Part shown: piece by piece, positions 1-6,037 of the stretch
Layout: the number at the start of each line of letters is the position of its first letter
How positions within the stretch are numbered: position 1 is the first letter of the stretch
Notes under the pieces: model-generated
Told to the model about the DNA's origin: nothing
What the model saw: only the letters and a program-made list of their open reading frames with translations
The model's database searches: none
Translations under genes and position numbers: made by a program
Assembly (NCBI GenBank): GCA_027625225.1
Contig: JAQBWG010000119.1
Location: 1-6,252 of the forward strand
DNA: 6,252 nucleotides
Origin: Chloroflexota bacterium
GTDB taxonomy: Bacteria > Chloroflexota > Dehalococcoidia > Lucifugimonadales > VGZR01
Direction of reading: 5' to 3'

Positions 1-2
1 GC

Positions 3-3000
3 ATGCAGGTGCTGGGCGAGGAGACACCGTTCGTGCTGGCGACGTTGTCGCGCTTGGTAAAGCAGTCGCTGCTCATCGTCACGCCGCGTTCTGACGACGC
101 GCGGAAGCTGTACGAACAGCTTTCGGTATGGAGCGACGAGTCGCGTCAGGAGGTCATGCACTTCGCCGAATCGGAGGCCCTGCCGTTCGAGCGCTTGGTG
201 TCGGACGACGATACGGCGCAGCAGCGTATCCGTGTGTTAGCGCAGCTGCTCACCAAAAGCGATCTGCCGCGTATCGTGGTGGCGTCGGCGTCGGCCATCG
301 CCCAGAAGACGCTGGCGCGGGACGCATTCGGGTCGGCGGTGCATGCGGTCACGCGGGGCGAGCAGGTGGACCTGGACGAGATGCTGCACCAGTGGCGCCG
401 AATGGGCTACCGCTTCGAGGCCATCGTGGACGCGCCGGGCATGGCCAGCAAGCGGGGCGGCATCATCGACATCTTCCCCGTCGGCGCCGAGGAGCCGGTG
501 CGCATCGAGTTGTGGGGCAACGAGATAGACAGCATCCGCTTCTTCGACCTGGACACCCAGCGCTCGACGGAGCTGGTGGACTCGGTGGACATCATCCCCG
601 CGCACGAAACGCTGCCCTCGCTGTCCGACCAGGAGTCGCTGGAGCAGCGCATCGCGGGCATAAACGTAGCGAACTGCACGGACGAGACGCGCGACAGGCT
701 GACCGAGGAGTTCAACAAGCTGCTCGACGGCCACGAGGTGGAGGAGGCGAATTTCTACGCAGGCTTATTCAATACTGGGACTCTATTGGACTACTTCCCC
801 GAGGACGGCACGGTGGTGCTGGTGCGGCCGGAGGACATCACCCACGCCACGTGGGAGACGGACGAGCACGCGCAGGAGCTGCGGGCGGTGAAGGAACAAC
901 GGGGCGAGTTGCCCAAGGACTTCCCGTCGTCGCACCTGCTGTGGCGCGAGGTCGAGGAGCAGTTCGGCAGGTTCAAGGGCCGTCTGGAAATCCTCAAGTG
1001 GGGCGCGACCGACCTCACGCATCAGGAAGTGATGGAGATGCCCTTTTCTTCGCCATCGCGGTTCCTTGGCGAGTTAAAGCGGTTCTCGGACGAGGTACAG
1101 CAGCTCAGCGAACAGAAGCACCGCATCGTGGCGGTTAGCTCACTGCCCAAGCGGCTAGGCGAGGTGCTGGCCGAGCGTAAAATCAAGGCCACGCTGCCCG
1201 AATCGCTGGACGTGCAGCCGGAGAAGGGCAGCATCACCGTGCTGCCGTCGTCGGGCGCGGGGCTGTCCGACGGGTTCGTGCTGACTTCCGGAACAAGCAA
1301 ACTCGTTGTCTTGAGCGACGCGGAGATATTCGGTGTCGCCAAACGCCGTCGCTCGTCCAAGCGCAAGACGACGGGCATCGAATCGCGCATGGCCGAACTG
1401 AAGCCGGGCGAGTACGTCGTCCACGTCGAACACGGCGTCGCGCGGTTCGTGGGCACGGGCCGCCAGCCGGGCGACGACAGCGAGGACGGCGCGGAATACC
1501 TCATTCTCGAATACGCGGCGAACGACAAGCTGTACGTGCCGATGGGCCACCTCGACCGCATCTCGCCCTACGTCGCGCCGATGGAGCGCGCGCCGTCGCT
1601 GAGCCGTCTGGGGTCGCAGGAGTGGCGAAAGACCAAGGAGCGGGTGGCAAAAGCGACGCGGGAGATGGCGGCGGAGCTGCTGGCGCTGTACGCGGCGCGG
1701 GACGCGGTGGAGCGCGAACCGTACAAAGAGGACACGCAGTGGGAGGTGCAGCTCGAGGACTCGTTCCCCTTCGAGGAGACGCCCGACCAGATGCGCACGG
1801 TGGACGAGGTGAAGGAGGACATGGCGGGGACGCGCCCGATGGACAGGCTGGTGTGCGGCGACGTGGGCTACGGCAAGACGGAGATTGCGTTACGTGCGGC
1901 GTTCAAGGCCGTCATGGACGGTCGGCAGGTGGCGGTGCTGGTGCCGACGACAGTGCTGGCCCAGCAGCACTACGTCACGTTCTCGCAACGGCTGAGCGCG
2001 TTCCCCGTGCGCGTCGAAGTGCTGAGCCGGTTCCGTACCGAACAGGAACAGCGGGATATCGTCGAGCGGCTGGCCAAGGGCGAGATAGACATCTGCATCG
2101 GCACGCACCGGCTCATCCAGAAGGACGTGCGGTTTAAGAACATGGGCCTGGTCGTCGTAGACGAGGAGCAGCGCTTCGGCGTCATCCACAAGGAACGGCT
2201 CAAGCAGATGCGCCGCGAGGTGGACGTGCTCACGCTCACCGCGACGCCCATCCCGCGCACACTGCACATGTCCATGGCCGGCATTCGCGACATGAGTACC
2301 ATCGAAACGCCGCCGGAAGAGCGTCTGCCCATCAAGACCTACATCTCGGAGTTCAGCGACGCGCTCATCCGCGAGGCCATCCTGCGGGAGATAGACCGTC
2401 AGGGCCAGGTGTATTTCCTGCATAACCGCGTGCAGAGCATCGGCTACATGGCCGACTACATCCGACGCATCGTCCCCGAGGCCGAGGTCGGCGTGGCCCA
2501 CGGCCAGATGGGCGAGGGAGAGCTGGAGCAGGCCATGATGGACTTCGCCAACGGCGAGATGGACGTGCTGCTGTGTACAACCATCATCGAGTCCGGTCTA
2601 GACATCCCCAACGTCAACACGCTCATCATCGACCGCGCCGACACCTTCGGCCTGTCGCAGCTCTACCAGCTACGCGGGCGCGTCGGACGCGGTTCCAAGC
2701 GGGCCTACGCCTATCTGCTGGTGCCCGCGACCCGCAGCGTGTCGGAAACCGCCGAGAAGCGGCTCAAGACGATGCTGGCCGCGACCGAACTGGGTGCTGG
2801 CTTCCGCATTGCGATGAAAGACCTGGAGATTCGCGGCGCGGGCAACATCCTCGGCCCTCAGCAGAGCGGCCACATCTATGCCGTCGGCTTCGAGCTGTAC
2901 ACACGCATGCTGCAGGAGGCGGCGGAAGAACTGCGGGCGCGCCAGGCGGCGGGCCTGCCCATCACGCCGGACGAAAACGAAGAGGCTGCCGAAGACCGCG

Positions 3001-3515
3001 TCGCTGCGGAAGTCGAATCGTTGCTCTCCGCGATCGAGAACCCGTCCAGCAAGACGGCGGTCATAGACGTCGGCCTGCCCGCGTCGCTGCCCGCGGACTA
3101 CGTCGCCGACCTGCCCACACGCCTGAGCCTGTACCAGAAGCTGATGAAGGCTCAGTCCCACGACGAAATCAAGGCGATGGAGACCGAGTTGCTCGACCGC
3201 TTCGGGCCGCTGCCCTGGCCGGTGCGCAACCTGCTTTACGGCGTGAAACTGCGGGTGCTGGCGCAGGCGGCGAACGTGCTGCGGGTGACGCGGGAGGACG
3301 ACCGCATCGTGCTGCGGCTGCTCCACGAGGTGGGCGGTGCGCGCAAGGTGCTGGAGCGGATGTTCAAAAATCGCGTCGAGGTGGGCAACATGCAGCTGCG
3401 CATCCCGCTGAACGGCGACGACGAGGGCTGGGAGAAGACGCTGGAGGGCGTGCTGAATGACTTCGCCGACTTCCAGGGCAAACTACTCGCCGAGGTGGGC
3501 GCGGCGGGCGACTAG
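3..3515 (+). CDS. mfd: Transcription-repair coupling factor Mfd (5' end outside window)
   Basis: Mfd is an ATP-dependent DNA translocase that removes RNA polymerase stalled at lesions and recruits UvrA for nucleotide excision repair. Residues are counted from the Met at base 3. A UvrB-like N-terminal module includes KRGGIIDIFP at 150-159. A CarD/RNA-polymerase-interacting domain spans about 466-525 (GEYVVHVEHGVARFVG). The RecG-like motor carries Walker A GDVGYGKTE (K625), the DEEQ box at 720-723, TATPIPRT at 746-753, and QLYQLRGRVGR at 886-896 (motif VI). The C-terminal TRCF domain that gates UvrA binding lies at about 1015-1115. All motor motifs are intact and the frame is unbroken over 1170 codons. 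Compared with E. coli Mfd (1148 aa), the VTP strand at 26-28 comes about 19 residues early. The Met at base 3 is therefore probably internal and the true start lies before the window. The gene ends convergently against the HAD gene with a 4-bp overlap. Confidence 0.97.
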   Translation: MQVLGEETPFVLATLSRLVKQSLLIVTPRSDDARKLYEQLSVWSDESRQEVMHFAESEALPFERLVSDDDTAQQRIRVLAQLLTKSDLPRIVVASASAIAQKTLARDAFGSAVHAVTRGEQVDLDEMLHQWRRMGYRFEAIVDAPGMASKRGGIIDIFPVGAEEPVRIELWGNEIDSIRFFDLDTQRSTELVDSVDIIPAHETLPSLSDQESLEQRIAGINVANCTDETRDRLTEEFNKLLDGHEVEEANFYAGLFNTGTLLDYFPEDGTVVLVRPEDITHATWETDEHAQELRAVKEQRGELPKDFPSSHLLWREVEEQFGRFKGRLEILKWGATDLTHQEVMEMPFSSPSRFLGELKRFSDEVQQLSEQKHRIVAVSSLPKRLGEVLAERKIKATLPESLDVQPEKGSITVLPSSGAGLSDGFVLTSGTSKLVVLSDAEIFGVAKRRRSSKRKTTGIESRMAELKPGEYVVHVEHGVARFVGTGRQPGDDSEDGAEYLILEYAANDKLYVPMGHLDRISPYVAPMERAPSLSRLGSQEWRKTKERVAKATREMAAELLALYAARDAVEREPYKEDTQWEVQLEDSFPFEETPDQMRTVDEVKEDMAGTRPMDRLVCGDVGYGKTEIALRAAFKAVMDGRQVAVLVPTTVLAQQHYVTFSQRLSAFPVRVEVLSRFRTEQEQRDIVERLAKGEIDICIGTHRLIQKDVRFKNMGLVVVDEEQRFGVIHKERLKQMRREVDVLTLTATPIPRTLHMSMAGIRDMSTIETPPEERLPIKTYISEFSDALIREAILREIDRQGQVYFLHNRVQSIGYMADYIRRIVPEAEVGVAHGQMGEGELEQAMMDFANGEMDVLLCTTIIESGLDIPNVNTLIIDRADTFGLSQLYQLRGRVGRGSKRAYAYLLVPATRSVSETAEKRLKTMLAATELGAGFRIAMKDLEIRGAGNILGPQQSGHIYAVGFELYTRMLQEAAEELRARQAAGLPITPDENEEAAEDRVAAEVESLLSAIENPSSKTAVIDVGLPASLPADYVADLPTRLSLYQKLMKAQSHDEIKAMETELLDRFGPLPWPVRNLLYGVKLRVLAQAANVLRVTREDDRIVLRLLHEVGGARKVLERMFKNRVEVGNMQLRIPLNGDDEGWEKTLEGVLNDFADFQGKLLAEVGAAGD

Positions 3516-4210
3516 CTAATCACCTCCGTCAGTTCGCTCAGGCTTTCGATTCTCGGGCAGTCCGCGAAGTCGGGGTGGTTGCCGTCGCGGTCGATGAGGA
3601 CGGGATGGATGCCCACACCGCGCGCGCCGTCGATGTCGGACGACAGCTGGTCGCCGACGTGCACCGCCTGCTCCGGCGGTATCCCGGCCCGGTCGAGCGC
3701 CGCGTGGAAGATGCGCGGGTCGGGCTTCTCTGCACCGGCCTCAAGCGACGTCACCGCGAAGTCCAGATGACCGTCCAGTCCCAGTTCGCGCATCAGCTCA
3801 GCGCCCTTGCGTCCCATGTTCGAGATGAGCCCCAGCGTCATGCCCTGCGTCCGCAGTTCTGACAGCGTCGGCAGCACATCGGCGAACGGCACCAACCCGT
3901 ACTCCTCCTGCCGCACGCGTCGCCACACCTCGCCCGCCTTTTCGTTGGTCACGTCCACGCCCGAGCCCAGCAGCACCAAACGTTCGTACTCGCCGAAAAA
4001 GTCCGCCCGTTCGCCGTTCGTCATGCTTCGCAGCGGCTTGATAGTGTTCTGCTTCGCCATGTATGCGTCCGCCCTGGCGTACCCCTTCAGCACGCCTTCC
4101 GGCGTTAGCGTCAAGCCGAAATCGGCGGCCGCGCGCGACTGTATCTCGAAGCGCGTGGGGCTGAACCCGGCCAGCGTGCCGTACAGGTCGAAAAAGACCG
4201 CTCTGATCAT
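3512..4210 (-). CDS. HAD-superfamily hydrolase (subfamily IA-like), 232 aa
   Basis: This is a soluble Rossmann-like hydrolase of the haloacid dehalogenase superfamily; the substrate is unknown. Motif I is FFDLYGTL with nucleophile D8. Motif II is LISN (S130). Motif III is EKPDPRIF (K162). Motif IV is VGDQLSSD (D187 and D192). A helical cap domain fits residues of about 15-110, which suggests a C1-capped subfamily IA member. The second acidic residue of the usual DxDGT motif is Tyr10, as in L-2-haloacid dehalogenases, but motif IV is the phosphatase-type GDxxxxD rather than the dehalogenase SSNxWD. I start at the ATG at 4210 because it gives MIRAVFFDLYGTL, the normal HAD beginning. The longer reading frame to 4276 adds 22 unconserved residues and would overlap the divergent gene. 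No Shine-Dalgarno precedes this ATG. A phosphatase acting on a small phosphorylated metabolite is the likeliest role, but this is inference. Confidence 0.93.
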   Translation of the reverse strand: MIRAVFFDLYGTLAGFSPTRFEIQSRAAADFGLTLTPEGVLKGYARADAYMAKQNTIKPLRSMTNGERADFFGEYERLVLLGSGVDVTNEKAGEVWRRVRQEEYGLVPFADVLPTLSELRTQGMTLGLISNMGRKGAELMRELGLDGHLDFAVTSLEAGAEKPDPRIFHAALDRAGIPPEQAVHVGDQLSSDIDGARGVGIHPVLIDRDGNHPDFADCPRIESLSELTEVIS

Positions 4211-4216
4211 GGCGAC

Positions 4217-4225
4217 ATGATACCA
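4217..4225 (-). promoter_or_regulatory. Possible extended -10 promoter giving a leaderless HAD mRNA
   Basis: On the minus strand, bases 4225-4217 read TGGTATCAT, a TGn extended -10 followed by a hexamer matching TATAAT at five of six positions. Six bases separate the hexamer from the A of the HAD ATG at 4210, so the predicted transcription start falls on the start codon. A weak -35-like ATGACA lies at 4243-4238, 15 bases upstream, which is short spacing. The absence of any Shine-Dalgarno before 4210 agrees with leaderless translation. This is a motif-based prediction only. Confidence 0.4.
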
Positions 4226-4270
4226 TTGGCCGCGCGCTGTCATGCGACAAACAACAACGGGAGAGGCTAG

Positions 4271-4978
4271 ATGCACAAGGTGTCACAGGACGTACTGGAC
4301 GAACTCAAGAAATTCGACTCGGCGACCGTGTTCAACGCGATCGCCGAACTGACCCCTTCGCCCACGGCGGGCGGCGCACGCTGGGTGCCGGAGAACTACA
4401 CCAGCGGCACCATGCGCTGCATGATGCCTGACTTCGGCTGCCAGGTCGGCTACGCGGTCACCACTGAGGTGACGACAAACGACCCCGACTCGCCCGCGCT
4501 GCCCTGGGACTCCTACTACGAGGTGCTGGAGAAGGCGCCCAAACCCATCATCGCGGTGATGAAGGACGTCGACACCCGTGCCGGACGCGGCGCCACCTTC
4601 GGCGACAACATGGCCGCCGCGCACAAGGCGCTCGGCGTCGTCGGCGCGGTGGTGGACGGCACCATACGCGACCTCAAGGGCATCCGCGAGATCGGCCTGC
4701 CCATGTGGTCGCACGGCCTCGTGCCCGGCCACGGCGTGTTCAACCTCGTCCGCATCAACGGCCCGGTCACAGTTTCCGAACTGCTGGTGCAGTCGGGCGA
4801 CCTGCTGATTGCCGACCAGGACGGCGTGACCAAGATTCCGGAAGGCTACGACATCGCCGCCATCCTCGAGCACTGCCACAGCATCCGCAAGTACGAGCAG
4901 GGCCTGCAGGCGGCCACACGCGTACCCGGCTTCACCGCCGCCAAGTGGAAAGAGGCGCGCAAGAAGAGCTACGCCTAA
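4271..4978 (+). CDS. RraA-like / 4-hydroxy-4-methyl-2-oxoglutarate aldolase-family protein, 235 aa
   Basis: This belongs to the RraA-like fold that includes HMG/CHA aldolases, which split 4-hydroxy-4-methyl-2-oxoglutarate into pyruvates. Members were formerly misnamed demethylmenaquinone methyltransferase. The N-terminus (LKKFDSATVFNAIAEL, about 12-27) matches the family's opening helix. GDNMAAAHKALGVVGAVVDG (111-130) leads into the signature DGTIRDL, where R133-D134 corresponds to the substrate-binding Arg and metal-binding Asp of characterised aldolases. GDLLIADQDGV (176-186) is the conserved late motif. At 235 aa it is longer than E. coli RraA (about 160 aa) and closer to aldolase-type members, so regulation of RNase E is unlikely. 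The start is supported by GGAG at 4260-4263, seven bases before the ATG. It is divergent from the HAD gene across 60 bp. The actual substrate is unknown. No ring-cleavage or protocatechuate-pathway gene is visible nearby. Confidence 0.9.
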   Translation: MHKVSQDVLDELKKFDSATVFNAIAELTPSPTAGGARWVPENYTSGTMRCMMPDFGCQVGYAVTTEVTTNDPDSPALPWDSYYEVLEKAPKPIIAVMKDVDTRAGRGATFGDNMAAAHKALGVVGAVVDGTIRDLKGIREIGLPMWSHGLVPGHGVFNLVRINGPVTVSELLVQSGDLLIADQDGVTKIPEGYDIAAILEHCHSIRKYEQGLQAATRVPGFTAAKWKEARKKSYA

Positions 4979-5006
4979 GCATTTAGAGTTCGGGCAATTT
5001 GAAGTT

Positions 5007-5012
5007 TATACT
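5007..5012 (+). promoter_or_regulatory. Possible -10 element upstream of the structured leader
   Basis: TATACT at 5007-5012 matches the -10 consensus at five of six positions. It sits in an AT-rich island (about 4995-5012) that stands out in GC-rich surroundings just after the RraA-like gene. No good -35 is seen at 16-18 bases (TTAGAG or TAGAGT near 4983-4989). The predicted start near 5019 coincides with the first base of the pairing segment ACCAGCC, so a transcript would begin with the hairpin region and run into the Nmad3-like gene. Support is a single motif. Confidence 0.3.
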
Positions 5013-5018
5013 CGCTCT

Positions 5019-5109
5019 ACCAGCCCGTGGGTGGAAAGTCCAGAAGGGTCAGCCAGATGGCTGGTGTTGGGGAAAGCCGAAAGCAGGGCTCTGGGGTGCA
5101 CACCCCAGA
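5019..5109 (+). other. Hairpin-rich intergenic region, possible structured RNA leader
   Basis: Several strong inverted repeats fall within 90 bases. CAGCC/GGCTG at 5050-5063 has a four-base AGAT loop. AGCC/GGCT spans 5075-5090. TCTGGGG/CCCCAGA at 5090-5109 has seven perfect pairs, or eight with a four-base loop. ACCAGCC at 5019-5025 can also pair over seven bases with GGCTGGT at 5059-5065, using the same strand as the first hairpin, so two folds compete. The text GGTGGAAAGTCC at 5030-5040 resembles short conserved stretches of RNase P RNA and of some group II intron 5' domains, but the rest of either RNA is absent. It could be a cis-acting leader of the downstream gene, a remnant of a mobile intron, or a factor-dependent terminator region of the RraA-like gene. 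No U-run follows any hairpin. Confidence 0.35.
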
Positions 5110-5118
5110 ATAAATTCT

Positions 5119-5149
5119 CCCCCTTCCTGCCATGAAGGGGGTCAGGGGG
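5119..5149. repeat. REP-like C/G-rich palindrome
   Basis: CCCCCTTC at 5119-5126 and GAAGGGGG at 5134-5141 form a perfect eight-base-pair stem with a seven-base loop. AGGGGG is then repeated directly at 5136-5141 and 5144-5149. Short palindromes of this CCCCCTT...AAGGGGG...AGGGGGAT layout are a common form of dispersed extragenic repeat in bacterial genomes. Only one copy is in this window, so the dispersed nature is inferred. A second small palindrome, AGAATAAATTCT at 5107-5118, joins it to the preceding hairpin. It is not followed by a T-run and is not a convincing terminator. Confidence 0.45.
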
Positions 5150-5209
5150 ATGGTCGCCCGAATAATGACCAGGCGTCGCTTAAACAACGACACCACACAT
5201 TTAGAGGCA

Positions 5210-6037
5210 GTGCCTCACCGCATCTACCTCATCAACGTCGGCGCGAACGCGACGCATCCATTCTGCAGCCCTATCTTCGATGACGGTCGGTTCGAGTTCC
5301 TGCCCATACCGGAGACGCCCGACCTGCGTGGCAAGCACGCCGTGCGTTATGGCGACCTGCGCTCGTTCTACGAGCCGACCGAATCGCTGGAGCAGTACCT
5401 GCCCCAGCGATGGCACTCCGTCGCCACCCACAGCGACCCCGAGTTCGAGAGCTTCACCTATGGCGACAACTGTGAGGTCAACGCCCGTGCCGCCTCTCTC
5501 AAGCGCGTCGAGCATGGCGACTACCTGTTCTTCATCGCCAGCCTGTGCGAGTGGGAGAAGGGCGCGCCGACGCACCGCCACGCCTTCTACCTCGTCGGCT
5601 TTCTGGAAGTCGAAAGCGTGTTGGCGAACGTGCGCTCGCGTCCCGACGATGCGACGATGGCGCGGTTCGGAGGCAACGCGCACATCCGGCGTGGCCTGAC
5701 CAACGCGAAGCACTGGGACGGCTTCTGGATATTCGGTGGGTCGCTCAACTCACGGCGTTTCGAACGCGCTGTGCCAATTACCCGCGGTATCGCCGACCGG
5801 CTGTTCACCTCCGCCGACGGTTCGCCCTGGCGCTGGGACGGTGGCCGCACCGAGATGCAGGTCATCGGCTCCTACACCCGCAGTTGCCGCTGCGTGCTCG
5901 ACCCGTCGCGCGACGGCCACGCCGAACGCATACGGCTGCTATGGGACTGGGTCGAGCGTTGGCAGAATCAGTCGGCGTGGATTACTTGGCCGGCAGCGAC
6001 TTCGCGTACGCCACACCGCGTTCCACCCAGCGCTTGA
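5210..6037 (+). CDS. Uncharacterised protein resembling Nmad3 (nucleotide modification-associated domain 3), 275 aa
   Basis: Not recognised with certainty. The motif order resembles the Nmad3 family, proposed from gene neighbourhoods to act with modified DNA bases. With the GTG at 5210 as residue 1, one sees RIYLINVGAN (4-13), SPIF-DG (20-26), LPIPE (31-35), YGDL (47-50), SDPEFESFTYGD (75-86) and HGDYLFFIASL (102-112). YLVGFLEVE (127-135) follows; GD-LFF followed by a GF-EV strand recalls PUA/EVE-type base-binding folds. WDGFWIFGGS follows further on. No signal peptide or membrane segment is seen. The start is uncertain: ATGs at 5132, 5150 and 5165 are in frame, but they lie in or just after the repeat-like palindrome and add 15-26 unconserved residues. 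GTG 5210 puts the first conserved strand at residue 4, though its AGAGG is only two bases away. The last 18 codons overlap the opposing TfoX-N gene. Function is not established. Confidence 0.75.
   Translation: MPHRIYLINVGANATHPFCSPIFDDGRFEFLPIPETPDLRGKHAVRYGDLRSFYEPTESLEQYLPQRWHSVATHSDPEFESFTYGDNCEVNARAASLKRVEHGDYLFFIASLCEWEKGAPTHRHAFYLVGFLEVESVLANVRSRPDDATMARFGGNAHIRRGLTNAKHWDGFWIFGGSLNSRRFERAVPITRGIADRLFTSADGSPWRWDGGRTEMQVIGSYTRSCRCVLDPSRDGHAERIRLLWDWVERWQNQSAWITWPAATSRTPHRVPPSA

Noticed and set aside
128..1138. Long overlapping reading frames inside mfd, on this strand and the opposite one (also near 1622-2137 and 2573-3460)
   Set aside because: Their Arg/Gly/Ala/Pro-rich or His-rich products show no family motifs. 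They are side effects of high GC content, while the mfd frame is continuous and full of conserved motifs.
4211..4276. Longer HAD start at 4276 on the minus strand
   Set aside because: It adds 22 residues with no HAD similarity and would overlap the start of the divergent RraA-like gene. MIRAVFFDLYGTL at 4210 is the normal family start.
5030..5100. RNase P RNA, suggested by GGTGGAAAGTCC and nearby GAAAGC
   Set aside because: RNase P RNA needs about 300 or more bases with a CR-V strand and a P4 pairing. Only about 190 non-coding bases follow, and those elements are absent.
5090..5141. Rho-independent terminator for the RraA-like gene
   Set aside because: The stems are strong, but neither is followed by a T-run on the plus strand, and they lie more than 100 bases past the stop codon.
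4999..5283. 94-codon reading frame starting with TTG across the intergenic region
   Set aside because: It crosses the hairpins and the repeat-like palindrome and runs into the Nmad3-like gene in another frame. It has no ribosome binding site and no recognisable motif.
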